The notes beneath the pieces are model-generated. The model was given only the letters and a program-made list of their open reading frames with translations, searched no databases and had not been told where the DNA came from. From CAVVVS01 sp963751355 (GTDB lineage: Bacteria; Bacteroidota; Ignavibacteria; Ignavibacteriales; Ignavibacteriaceae), in contig CAVVVS010000061.1 in the NCBI GenBank assembly GCA_963751355.1, forward strand, positions 55,059 through 119,058: DNA of 64,000 bases, read 5' to 3'. The position numbers were made by a program, and so were the translations under genes. Below, in pieces: positions 52,859 through 61,915 of the stretch. Within the stretch, counting starts at the first letter, position 1. Every line of letters starts with the position of its first letter.

Positions 52859-53965
52859 TCATTGTTGGTTGGAGGAAATAAATTCAAATGTTTTCTGCAA
52901 TGACTCATAAACCTTGTCTTTCGTCGCTTCAATATCAGGTATTATTTTGCCGGTCCCAGCTATCAGTACAAACTTTATTTTTCCTTCTCTGTTTTTCTTA
53001 TCATGCAGCATAATTGAATAGATATCTACAAGTTTTAATCCGGTTACTTTAGCAGGAAGTTTTATCATCGCCGGTAATTTTAAATAATCCTCTAGTCTTT
53101 CACCGGTAATGATGCCGATTTGATGAGATAAGTATAGTGCTGATATGATACCTGCAGTAACAGCCTGACCGTGTTTTATTTTAAAATTAAGGCCACTTTC
53201 AAAAGCGTGTCCAAATGTATGTCCAAGATTCAGAATTTTGCGTAAACCTATTTCTTTTTCATCCTGTGAAACTACCGCTGCTTTGATAGCCGCCGATTCA
53301 AAAATTACCTTTTCAAGAGCTTTGGTTTTAGAATTTAATAGCAAATTAAAATTCTTTAGCAGGTAATCATAAAACTCCTTACCCGAAAGATAAGCGTATT
53401 TGATTATTTCGCCCATGCCGGAAATTTTTTCTTCTTTCGGCAGTGTATCGTAAAAACCGGTGTCCACAATAACTAATTTCGGCTGGTAAAAGGCGCCAAT
53501 CATGTTCTTTTTATTGTCAAAGTTGATCCCGGTCTTACCGCCTATTGAACTATCCACCGCAGCCAATAATGTTGTAGGAATATGAACTAATTGCACTCCC
53601 CGCATAAATGATGAAGCAGCGTACCCTGCCAAATCGCCAGTTACACCACCCCCTATTGCGAAAATAACCGTGTCTCTACCATAGTCATTGGAAAGAAGAA
53701 ACGAATAAATTTTATTTAATTCACGGTATGATTTTGATTTTTCCCCGGGTTTTAACAGGTAATAATTAATCTTTCCCTCACACTTACTGAATGCTTCATA
53801 AATTATTTGCGTATGATATTTCATAACATTCGCATCAATAACAACAAGAATATTTTTAACGAGTCTGTATTTATCGAATATTTTAGCTAGATCAGTAAGT
53901 AACGAGTTACCTATAATTATAGGATATGAGTTCTCGGACAGATTGACTTTTATTATTCTTTTCAA
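52859..53965 (-). CDS. aroB: 3-dehydroquinate synthase
   Basis: Second step of the shikimate pathway, NAD- and zinc-dependent. IGGGVTGDLAGYAAS, PTTLLAAVDSSIGGKTGIN, the EIIKYA segment and LGHTFGHAFE supply cofactor- and metal-binding residues. The open frame reaches 54037, overlapping aroK by 41 bases with an untypical N-terminus; a TTG at 53965 gives MKRIIKVNLSENSYPIIIG, the normal family start (368 aa), and removes the long overlap to aroK except for its stop region. Chosen with moderate certainty. Forms an operon with aroK. Confidence 0.92.
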   Translation of the reverse strand: MKRIIKVNLSENSYPIIIGNSLLTDLAKIFDKYRLVKNILVVIDANVMKYHTQIIYEAFSKCEGKINYYLLKPGEKSKSYRELNKIYSFLLSNDYGRDTVIFAIGGGVTGDLAGYAASSFMRGVQLVHIPTTLLAAVDSSIGGKTGINFDNKKNMIGAFYQPKLVIVDTGFYDTLPKEEKISGMGEIIKYAYLSGKEFYDYLLKNFNLLLNSKTKALEKVIFESAAIKAAVVSQDEKEIGLRKILNLGHTFGHAFESGLNFKIKHGQAVTAGIISALYLSHQIGIITGERLEDYLKLPAMIKLPAKVTGLKLVDIYSIMLHDKKNREGKIKFVLIAGTGKIIPDIEATKDKVYESLQKTFEFISSNQQ

Positions 53966-53996
53966 ATCGTAATTTCTATTATTTGTTATTATCCAT

Positions 53997-54539
53997 TTAA
54001 TTAATGTTTTGAGTGATAAGTTTCGCCAGATAATCAACAGTTTTACCCACCGGTTGATTATCCGTAATTATTATTATGTCCGCAAGTTCGTAATATCTGC
54101 CGCGAATATTTAATAAATTTTTTATTTTTGTCATTAATTCGTCTTTTGATAAATCTATGCTTCCATCGCCGGTCAAAACAGGGCGATCCCTTTTATATTT
54201 TAATCTTGCATAAACTGTTTCCGGTGAAGCTTTAAGATAAATAATCGTACCGGACTTTCTTAATAATTCAAGGTTTGCCACATAAGTCATTGTACCGCCT
54301 CCGAGAGCGATAATAATATTTTGCTCATTGGATAATTCCTTCAGAGTTTTTTCTTCCAATTCCCTAAAATATTTTTCGCCGAATTCCTTAAATATATCTT
54401 TTATTTTTTTTCGCGTATTATTTTCAATAACTTTATCGATATCATAAAAATCCCACCCTAATGTATTTGCAAGGATAGGTCCGATAGTGCTCTTACCAGC
54501 ACCCATAAAACCCGTTAAATAGATTCTTTTACTTTTCAT
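53997..54539 (-). CDS. aroK: Shikimate kinase
   Basis: Phosphorylates shikimate at the 3-hydroxyl using ATP. 180 aa. Walker A GFMGAGKST at residues 10-18, substrate-binding DIDKVIE and FRELEEKTL, the IALGGGT motif and the lid segment RPVLTG are all present. First gene of aroK-aroB, a common pairing. The start at MKSKRIYLTGFMG is typical. Confidence 0.95.
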   Translation of the reverse strand: MKSKRIYLTGFMGAGKSTIGPILANTLGWDFYDIDKVIENNTRKKIKDIFKEFGEKYFRELEEKTLKELSNEQNIIIALGGGTMTYVANLELLRKSGTIIYLKASPETVYARLKYKRDRPVLTGDGSIDLSKDELMTKIKNLLNIRGRYYELADIIIITDNQPVGKTVDYLAKLITQNIN

Positions 54540-54631
54540 AAATAATAAATTAATTCTTATAAAAATATATGTTTGAAAAGCAAAAACAAAAGAATAAGGA
54601 AAAATTTCCGGCGTGAACTTAAAAACTTACT

Positions 54632-55348
54632 TTAAAAGTAAAAAGCAGCACCGATAATAAAAGTAACCCCGTCAACATTTATCTTAGAATCGAATGAATC
54701 CTGTGCAATATGTATTTCTTTTCCGTTATATAAAACATCGTTTTTTACATATTTACTTGTTACTTTAAATTGAGGATCTCTAAATTTCATTTCTGCATGC
54801 AGACCGATGTTACCGGTTAACAGATAATCCATTGCAACCGAAACCTGGATGCCGTAGGCAAATTTTCTTTGTACATTCGTCACCCTATCATTTCCGACAT
54901 TTCGGATTTGACTCCCGTAATAAAAACCTACTCCCCCGCCCATCAGAAACTTGAAATGTTCGGTTGAAAAAGGCAGAATGTAATGTAAAGATAATTCAAG
55001 CGGTATCATTTTAAATCCGTCATTTACAAGAACGGAAATAGTTGAATCCCCGGAAAATGCAGTTAAATTATAACCTGTTGATGTTTTCGTCATATATTCG
55101 GTGTTTATACCTATTATCAGATCATCTGTAATTTTGTATCTTAAGTCCAACGCCGGATTAACTATCCCTTCAAGCGGGAAAGAACTGTTTCTTAGAATGG
55201 GGTCCACAGAGTTAGGGTACAGGTAGATTTTAGCGGTTGTTGTATATACCGCATTTGCTTCTATAGCAAAGTTATTGTCATTATACTGGGCATATGTTCC
55301 GGTTATAAAAATAAAAACGATAATAATTATTTTATATAGGAACTTCAT
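54632..55348 (-). CDS. Outer-membrane beta-barrel protein
   Basis: Exported protein of 238 aa. Signal peptide KFLYKIIIIVFIFITGTYA, then QYNDNN. The mature part shows alternating strand pattern, a GGGVGFYYG turn, and ends in an aromatic residue (GAAFYF), the usual barrel C-terminus. Resembles the small OmpA-type N-terminal barrels of Bacteroidota/Ignavibacteria in general look. Function unknown. A terminator lies before it on the downstream side of the foldase gene. Confidence 0.75.
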   Translation of the reverse strand: MKFLYKIIIIVFIFITGTYAQYNDNNFAIEANAVYTTTAKIYLYPNSVDPILRNSSFPLEGIVNPALDLRYKITDDLIIGINTEYMTKTSTGYNLTAFSGDSTISVLVNDGFKMIPLELSLHYILPFSTEHFKFLMGGGVGFYYGSQIRNVGNDRVTNVQRKFAYGIQVSVAMDYLLTGNIGLHAEMKFRDPQFKVTSKYVKNDVLYNGKEIHIAQDSFDSKINVDGVTFIIGAAFYF

Positions 55349-55415
55349 TTTAATATGGCATAATAGTAATTATATAAAAATTTTGTGCAAAATTGAATAA
55401 ATATTTTTAAAAATC

Positions 55416-55447
55416 AAAACCCCCGCATACATTCGTGCGGGGGTTTT
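55416..55447 (-). terminator. Bidirectional intrinsic terminator downstream of the PpiD-like gene
   Basis: Perfect 12-bp stem AAAACCCCCGCA (55416-55427) / TGCGGGGGTTTT (55436-55447), 8-base loop; A and T ends make it usable on both strands. Confidence 0.93.
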
Positions 55448-55472
55448 AACAATCAAGTAATATCAGAATTAA

Positions 55473-57560
55473 TTAAAGTCCGAAAAACTGCCTTCTATTA
55501 TCAACAATATCCGAATTTTTCTTAAGCTGTGCTAACCATTGCTGGAAGAACGCATTCTTCTTCTGCTGCAAAATTTGATCTCTGATAGTATTTTTTTGTA
55601 TGGCGAATGCCGAGGAATCAAACTTGGTTCTACTTAATACTTTAATTAAAAAATAACCCTGCTCACCTTTGATCGGATCTGAAACGGTATTCAAAGGTTG
55701 ATGAAGAGAAACTTGAGCAAATTCATAATTCGACCCAACGTTTGGAATGTTACTTTTAGCAGTGAATTCGCCTGTTTGAGTGACAAATACTTTCGGATCT
55801 ATTGACGGAGCTTTCTCAAGATTTCCGTTAATTTTATTTTTAATCTCAATTGACTTCTGCTTTGATAGAGCATATCTCTTTTCTTTAATAACTTTCGATT
55901 TAATGGATTTTTTAACATCCTTAAATGGTTTTACGCCTTGATCGGTAACACCCGAGACCTGCACAACCACAAAACCTGATTGTAATTTATAAACATCGCT
56001 TATGCTGTTTAGACTGTTATTGAAAGCAAAATCAAGTATTTGCTGATTAACGCCTATCCCGGGTATATAATATGCATCTTTTGTAAAAGGAGACGTTTCA
56101 CGATCCTGGTAATTCATTAATTTTACTTCGTGTTCAAAACCATCCTTATTAGCTACGTACGCAAAATCCTTCGCTGTGTTTAAAATATTATCGCGTGTCG
56201 TAGGTGAAGGTTTTATTGGGCTAACTATTTTTTCAACAATAAATTTTTTATCGGTTTTGCCGGTTACTTTTATAATATGATAACCATAAGAAGTTTTTAT
56301 GGGTTTTTCTACAACACCTATTCGACCGCTGAATGCTGCCTTATCAAACGCGGGCACCATTCTTCCTTTTCCAAACCAACCTAAATCGCCGCCTTTTGCC
56401 GCGCTGCCCGGATCTTTTGAAAACTCATGAGCAAGCTTTGCAAAATCCGCCCCATTTTTTAATTGTTCATAAATTTTCATTGCCTCTTCATGATTTTTCT
56501 CATCGCTGCCGAACTGGTTAATCAAAATATGCGAAGCCCGCACAAAGGTTTCTTTGGACCGCACTGAACCTAGATAATTGTAAACTATATATCCTTGAGG
56601 TGAGGCAACGGGACCAATAATGGAATTACTCTTTGCATTCAAAAGCGAATCTGAAGTATTACCCGGAAATGCAGCTATATTTAAAGTATCTTTGGAAAAT
56701 GGTTCGGAAGAATAAATTTTAACCATTGTTCGGAAACTTGTAGTATCAGTATGTAAATCATGAACTACTATATCTAAATTCCTTTTAACTGTGGAGGAAT
56801 CATCTGCGGAGGGTACATTTCTAAAAATAACGTACTTTAATTTTCTTTGTGCTTTTATAGCAAACTGATCAAGATGATCATTATAATATTCTTTTAATTC
56901 ATTCTGAGAAACTTTAATTGTCGAATCAGGGAATTCTGTTAATCTTACCAAAGCATACTCAGAATTCATCTTTATATGATCATCAATAAATTTCCGGTAT
57001 ATTTCAGCTTCGCTAACGTTAACAGAGGCTAGTAACAAACTCTGGAGTTTCTGAGTTAATTGGGTTTGCCTTATATAATCCTCGGCTTGAATTAACGCTT
57101 GAGAATTACGGGGATTATATATGGCGCTTTCGTATAGCTGCCTATTGAACTTTCCGGTTGAATCGATAAAATTCCTCTTTAAAAACTCAGGAGGATTAGG
57201 GCCTAAAATTATGTCCCGAATTTCCTGATCAGAAACAGAAATATTTAATTTCTTTATTTGCTGCTGTAACAATGTCTGATTTACAAGAGTATTCCAAACT
57301 TGATCCCGGAATTGATCAGTATTTTCATCGGCATTATCTTTCCCGGTCTGATTTTTTTCATTTTGCTTCTCTTGATCAACAGCTTTCATAAATTCTTTAT
57401 AACTTATCTTTTCACCGTTGATAGATCCGACATAATTACTTCTGGTTCCGAAAACCTCCATCACATCAGAACTTGATACGACCATGAAGAGGACAAATAT
57501 TATTCCAGCTCCTAAAATAAATGCCGGTGCTAAACTCCGCATTTTGGCCATCATAGCCAT
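55473..57560 (-). CDS. PpiD-type periplasmic peptidyl-prolyl isomerase / foldase
   Basis: Membrane-anchored chaperone-isomerase of 695 aa helping outer-membrane and exported proteins fold. N-terminal anchor (about 10-32), SurA_N-like region (about 40-200), a complete parvulin domain (about 335-435: ASHILI, DFAKLAHEFSKDPGSAAKGGDLGWF, GYHIIKV), and a second, degenerate PPIase-like part near the C-terminus. Length and layout match PpiD. The extra MAMMAK start could also begin at the second or third Met. Confidence 0.92.
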   Translation of the reverse strand: MAMMAKMRSLAPAFILGAGIIFVLFMVVSSSDVMEVFGTRSNYVGSINGEKISYKEFMKAVDQEKQNEKNQTGKDNADENTDQFRDQVWNTLVNQTLLQQQIKKLNISVSDQEIRDIILGPNPPEFLKRNFIDSTGKFNRQLYESAIYNPRNSQALIQAEDYIRQTQLTQKLQSLLLASVNVSEAEIYRKFIDDHIKMNSEYALVRLTEFPDSTIKVSQNELKEYYNDHLDQFAIKAQRKLKYVIFRNVPSADDSSTVKRNLDIVVHDLHTDTTSFRTMVKIYSSEPFSKDTLNIAAFPGNTSDSLLNAKSNSIIGPVASPQGYIVYNYLGSVRSKETFVRASHILINQFGSDEKNHEEAMKIYEQLKNGADFAKLAHEFSKDPGSAAKGGDLGWFGKGRMVPAFDKAAFSGRIGVVEKPIKTSYGYHIIKVTGKTDKKFIVEKIVSPIKPSPTTRDNILNTAKDFAYVANKDGFEHEVKLMNYQDRETSPFTKDAYYIPGIGVNQQILDFAFNNSLNSISDVYKLQSGFVVVQVSGVTDQGVKPFKDVKKSIKSKVIKEKRYALSKQKSIEIKNKINGNLEKAPSIDPKVFVTQTGEFTAKSNIPNVGSNYEFAQVSLHQPLNTVSDPIKGEQGYFLIKVLSRTKFDSSAFAIQKNTIRDQILQQKKNAFFQQWLAQLKKNSDIVDNRRQFFGL

Positions 57561-58202
57561 AATATATCATTCTCCAGTATTTTTAAATAAATAAATAAGA
57601 TAACAAAAATAGACACATACCTCTAAAAAAGCAATGTAAATTTAATCTATATCTTGAACAACTCCTATAAAGTTAAAATTTTATTTGTGAATCTGCCCTA
57701 AAAAATGCTTAAACTACATCTATAGTCTGAACATTTGGAAAAATCAGAATTCCAAAATATAAAAATAATTATTTGGAATAAACTTCATTTATAGCGTATC
57801 GATTATTCACGTATACTTATTTTTCAATTATGAATGGAACATCCTGGCATTAAATGGATTTTCTACAAAATAGTTTGTTTATTATTTAGAAGGAGTCATC
57901 GAATGCGACCTGTGCGCCTATGGTACAAATCTTGTCAGAATTATGGGATCTCCCTCCGGTAAATTGATAATTAAGTTTAATATTTGTTTTGCAGAAGCCA
58001 TAAAATAGAGTTTAAAAAATCCAATTAATTTGAAAATATTCAAAATTGCTCACAGATTATAGATTGTAAAAGAATGAATTAACGGAGATATTTTACCAAA
58101 CTCAATGATTACAAATTGTTAGCAGAATCATACAATCTTGACTTTCATCACGATCAAATATATATTGACACGTGAACAATTTTATTAATTGAGGTAACTA
58201 AA
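57561..58202. other. Long intergenic region upstream of the Crp/Fnr gene
   Basis: 642 bases between two divergent genes. A frame reading EGVIECDLCAYGTNLVRIMG (from about 57892) is protein-like but has no start and ends at a stop near 58007; it may be a gene remnant. AAGGAG before an ATG at 57903 could also open a 19-codon leader. No RNA gene or strong terminator seen. Confidence 0.4.
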
Positions 58203-58889
58203 ATGCACGAAAATAATAATGATTTTCTTAAATATGTGCCAATTTTTTCAGAGTTAGACGATAACACACTGAATCAAATAGCAAAGATAGGTATAAGAAA
58301 AACTTTTCCAAAAGATACCGTTGTTTTATTCGAACACGAAACCGGCTCTGCTCTTTTTGTAATTGCTTCCGGAAAGGTAAAGGTATCACGCGTAAGCGAT
58401 GACGGAAAAGAGGTAATTTTAACAATTCTCGGTGAATCCGACTTTTTTGGTGAAATGGCAATTTTAGACGGCCTGACCCGTTCAGCAAATGTTACTGCCA
58501 TGGAAGATTCTGAATTATTTATAATTCAAAGAAGCGAATTTTTAGAACTGCTTCATAGTCATCCTGAAATTGCAGTGGCATTATTACAAGAGTTGACACA
58601 AAGACTAAGAGCAGCGGACATGAAAATTAAATCGCTCTCTCTTAAGGACGCCGAGGGAAAGGTTGCAACAGTTATTTTGCAATTAGCCGATGATATAGGA
58701 AAAATAAAACAAGGCACGGTGGAAATCGAAAAGCTACCCTTTCAACATGATTTGGCCAACATGGCGGGCACTTCCAGAGAAACCATATCCCGAACCCTTC
58801 ATTCGTTTGCTAAAAAAGGTCTTGTAGAATTAGACGGTTCAAGGTTGAGGATCATCGACTATGAAAAATTTAAGGAAATATTCAGTTAG
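58203..58889 (+). CDS. Crp/Fnr family transcription regulator
   Basis: DNA-binding regulator of 228 aa. Cyclic-nucleotide-type sensor domain (about 15-125) with FGEMAILDGLTRSANVTA, close to the cAMP-binding signature of Crp; C-terminal winged helix with LANMAGTSRETISRTLHSF as recognition segment. There is no cysteine in the whole protein, so it is not an Fe-S oxygen sensor like Fnr. Ligand may be a cyclic nucleotide. The PHP gene begins 24 bases downstream in the same direction. Confidence 0.93.
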   Translation: MHENNNDFLKYVPIFSELDDNTLNQIAKIGIRKTFPKDTVVLFEHETGSALFVIASGKVKVSRVSDDGKEVILTILGESDFFGEMAILDGLTRSANVTAMEDSELFIIQRSEFLELLHSHPEIAVALLQELTQRLRAADMKIKSLSLKDAEGKVATVILQLADDIGKIKQGTVEIEKLPFQHDLANMAGTSRETISRTLHSFAKKGLVELDGSRLRIIDYEKFKEIFS

Positions 58890-58913
58890 TTAATGTAGGT
58901 AATATTTAAATAT

Positions 58914-59744
58914 ATGAATGGGAAAGTAGATTTACATACACATACAAATTATTCAGACGGTTTCTACTCTCCCCGGGAACTTTTACAAAAAGCTAAAGAG
59001 GCAGGTATTGATACAATCAGTATCACCGACCATGATAATCTTGCTGCCATTAATGAGGCTATAGAATTTGGTAAAAAAATCGGAATAAATGTTATACCCG
59101 GAGTTGAGATCAGTACCGATATTGAGGATAAAGAAATACACATCCTTGCATACTTTATTGAACAGGATAACGAGGAACTTGAAAGATATCTTCATTTCTT
59201 CAGGGAAGAAAGACTTAAAAGAGCAATAAGGATTGTGTCTAAACTCAATAATCTGGGACATTCCATCACTATCGATGATGTTCTTCATTTTGCTAATAAT
59301 TCCGCTGTGGGAAGACCTCACATTGCGCAGGCTATGCTTGAAAGAGGTATCGTTTCAAATTATTATGAGGCATTCAATAAGTTTATCGGGAACAACAAAC
59401 CGGCATATGAAAAGAAAGTTCATATTTCTCCACAGAGCGCTTTTAAAATAATAAATGACGCCGGAGGTTTAACTTTTGTTGCACACCCCGGTAATATGCC
59501 GGAAAATATTCTTAAAGAATTAATCTCAGCTGGAGTAGACGGAATCGAAGTTATTCATCCGTCGCATTCACCCCAGTTGAGTAGGTTTTACAGAGGAATT
59601 GTAAATGAATATTTTCTACTTGAATCGGGTGGTTCCGATTTTCACGGAGGAAAAAGGGAAGATGATAAAAACCTGGGTAATTTTAATACAAGTATACAGG
59701 TGGTAGAAGCGATGAGACAACAGTTAATTAGAAATTCGGCTTAA
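58914..59744 (+). CDS. PHP-domain phosphoesterase (YciV/RNase AM-like)
   Basis: Metal-dependent phosphoesterase of 276 aa. PHP motifs: VDLHTHTNYSDG, SITDHDN, PGVEISTD, FVAHPGN and SGGSDFHG give the set of His/Asp ligands for a trinuclear metal site. Layout fits the YciV/TrpH family, whose studied members hydrolyse 3',5'-nucleoside bisphosphates and trim RNA 5' ends. Likely co-transcribed with the Crp/Fnr gene. Confidence 0.9.
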   Translation: MNGKVDLHTHTNYSDGFYSPRELLQKAKEAGIDTISITDHDNLAAINEAIEFGKKIGINVIPGVEISTDIEDKEIHILAYFIEQDNEELERYLHFFREERLKRAIRIVSKLNNLGHSITIDDVLHFANNSAVGRPHIAQAMLERGIVSNYYEAFNKFIGNNKPAYEKKVHISPQSAFKIINDAGGLTFVAHPGNMPENILKELISAGVDGIEVIHPSHSPQLSRFYRGIVNEYFLLESGGSDFHGGKREDDKNLGNFNTSIQVVEAMRQQLIRNSA

Positions 59745-59851
59745 ATCTCCCTAAGTTGATCATTTTTTAATTAATTTGCTGCCGGCTCCATTGTTTAATA
59801 ATCGGTCTATTTATATTTTAGCATTACAATTTATAAAATCTAATTCGTCAA

Positions 59852-60313
59852 ATGAATATTATTGAAGGAAAATTGGTTGTTAAAGATCATAAATTTGCTG
59901 TAATCGTAAGCAGGTTTAATGAATTTATCGGTCAGAAATTATTAGAAGGATCTCTGGATTGCTTAAAGAGACACGGCTGCTCCGATGAAAATATAGATGT
60001 TGTAAAAGTTCCGGGGGCATTTGAAATTCCTTTAACTGCCGACAAATTGGCTGCTTCAAATAAGTATGCAGCTATCATTTGCCTGGGGGCAGTAATTAGA
60101 GGCGCTACTCCTCATTTTGATTATGTCTCAAGCAATATGAGCAGCGGGATAGCCCAAGTTTCATTGAAGCGTGGCATTCCGATTGCGTTTGGAGTACTTA
60201 CGACGGATACCATAGAACAGGCTATCGAAAGAGCCGGTACTAAAGCAGGAAACAAAGGATGGGATGCGGCTTTAACAGCTATTGAAATGGCAGATCTAAA
60301 TTCGCAATTTTAA
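59852..60313 (+). CDS. ribH: 6,7-dimethyl-8-ribityllumazine synthase
   Basis: Condenses the ribityl-pyrimidine with dihydroxybutanone phosphate in riboflavin synthesis; forms large shells. 153 aa. SRFNEFIG, VPGAFEIPL, GAVIRGATPHFDYV and GVLTTDTIEQA are the standard motifs, with the catalytic His in the TPHFD segment. No FMN riboswitch fits in the 107-base upstream gap, and no other rib genes are nearby. Confidence 0.96.
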   Translation: MNIIEGKLVVKDHKFAVIVSRFNEFIGQKLLEGSLDCLKRHGCSDENIDVVKVPGAFEIPLTADKLAASNKYAAIICLGAVIRGATPHFDYVSSNMSSGIAQVSLKRGIPIAFGVLTTDTIEQAIERAGTKAGNKGWDAALTAIEMADLNSQF

Positions 60314-60335
60314 TGTGTAATTTATACCCTTCAAC

Positions 60336-61907
60336 ATGATTTCTTCCCTAAAAGATGAAAAGAAACGGACATTAATATTTGGAATAATAATTTTCTCCTT
60401 TACCCTATTAATTTACCTCCCTTCCCTATATATTCCGTTTGTCAGCGATGAATTTTCCTTTATATGGAGAAATCAAATTCACTCATTTGGAAGTACATTC
60501 CATTTATTTAATTTCCAAATTTATGATTCACCCTATTACCGGCCGCTACCCGATTTTATTTCGGGAATTTTTACCTTACTATTCGGATACAACGTGGTCT
60601 TTTACAGGATTTTTAATTTAACCCTGCACGGACTGAACGGTGTAATTTTATTTTATCTGGTTTCTGCTATTCTCAGGGAACATCCGAAGGGACAATTAAT
60701 TGCCCTATTCTCCGCTTTATTTTTCTGTGCTTTTCCCCTGCATGATTATGCAGTTATCTGGAATACGGATTTGTTCGATAGAGTAATGACTATTTTTTAT
60801 CTTCTTGGTCTCTTAACTTTTATTAAAAACGGATTTCGTCCGGGCATTTATTCCATGCTGTTTTTTGTATTTGCTATCCTTTCGAAGGAAATGGCTTTAA
60901 GCTTCCCCCTCATTATTTGGTTGACATCATATTTTTTAAAAGAACCGAGATTTAAAATTAAAAAAAGTATAATTGACTCTTTACCTTATGCAGTTGTTGC
61001 TATTCTTTTAATTTTAATGCGTATTATTTTATTTAACAATAATTTATTCAACACACATGGCGTGCACTCACATGCTAATCTTCTTGATGTTATAAAAGAT
61101 TATACCTATTTCCTTGGAATGCTGGTGTTTCCATTCCTCCTTAGAGAAATGCAAGCTTTTCTTTCTCTTCATAAAATATTGTTTTTTTCAGGTGGTGCAT
61201 TAATATTTTGCGGGATGATTTACTTTTTATTCAAATACCGGAAAAAAGATTATCTCTTATTTTTCTTTATATTATTTATCATTCTCACAATTGCACCGGC
61301 AAGCCGTTTATTAATGAGATGGTATTTATATTTACCCTCAGTGGGATTTACCTCTTTATTAGCCTATTTTATTGTCTCATTTAATTCAAAACGGACTAAA
61401 ACGGCGGTTACTGTTTTGATGGTAATTTTGGTAATCTACACAGGGGGACTTCTGAGGAGAGAAAATATGTGGGTTCAAAATTCACGTAAAGCAATTCATA
61501 GCCTAAGTAGTTTTATAGTAAAATACCACGATGAGATTGCGAAAAATCAAGAAGTTAGGTTTTTAACTATCCCGGGTAAAGTGGATGACATACCGGTTTT
61601 CCAACTCGGTTTTGATAAATTATTTAATTATTATTTTGGTGGTAATAATAAAATTATGGTCAAGGTCGATATAAAAAGCTATCTTTCAAATTTTAATGAT
61701 TCTATAATTATAAGGCAGCAAAATAATTATATAGAACTTTCACAAACAAATGATAATTATTTTATACTTTTTAATGATGAAAAAAATGTTAAATTTGAAC
61801 ACCAAAATTATAAAAATGGTAAACTCATTTCCCTGTCAATCAAAAAGCCGGAGGTTAAGGATAAGATACTTATTACTTTTTCAAATGGAAAGTTCTATAA
61901 ATTGTAA
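60336..61907 (+). CDS. Polytopic membrane protein, GT-C glycosyltransferase-like
   Basis: Membrane protein of 523 aa with about ten or eleven helices and a C-terminal soluble tail of about 110 residues. The first loop has VSDEF and PYYRPLPDF in the position where GT-C transferases (dolichyl/undecaprenyl-phosphate sugar users) carry their acidic catalytic site, so sugar or lipid transfer is the best guess. Identification is by topology only. It follows ribH by 22 bases and is followed after 8 bases by the propeller gene. Confidence 0.7.
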   Translation: MISSLKDEKKRTLIFGIIIFSFTLLIYLPSLYIPFVSDEFSFIWRNQIHSFGSTFHLFNFQIYDSPYYRPLPDFISGIFTLLFGYNVVFYRIFNLTLHGLNGVILFYLVSAILREHPKGQLIALFSALFFCAFPLHDYAVIWNTDLFDRVMTIFYLLGLLTFIKNGFRPGIYSMLFFVFAILSKEMALSFPLIIWLTSYFLKEPRFKIKKSIIDSLPYAVVAILLILMRIILFNNNLFNTHGVHSHANLLDVIKDYTYFLGMLVFPFLLREMQAFLSLHKILFFSGGALIFCGMIYFLFKYRKKDYLLFFFILFIILTIAPASRLLMRWYLYLPSVGFTSLLAYFIVSFNSKRTKTAVTVLMVILVIYTGGLLRRENMWVQNSRKAIHSLSSFIVKYHDEIAKNQEVRFLTIPGKVDDIPVFQLGFDKLFNYYFGGNNKIMVKVDIKSYLSNFNDSIIIRQQNNYIELSQTNDNYFILFNDEKNVKFEHQNYKNGKLISLSIKKPEVKDKILITFSNGKFYKL

Positions 61908-61915
61908 GGGAAAAG

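Noticed and set aside
57892..58009. Frame reading EGVIECDLCAYGTNLVRIMG and a 19-codon ATG leader at 57903
   Set aside because: No start codon for the first and no family match; the second is too short. Mentioned only in the intergenic entry.
58120..58170. Crp/Fnr autoregulatory site upstream of the Crp/Fnr gene
   Set aside because: TTGAC and ATCAA halves occur but at a spacing of 10, not the 4 or 6 bases expected for Fnr/Crp boxes.
59745..59851. FMN riboswitch before ribH
   Set aside because: The 107-base gap is too short and shows none of the conserved FMN aptamer segments.
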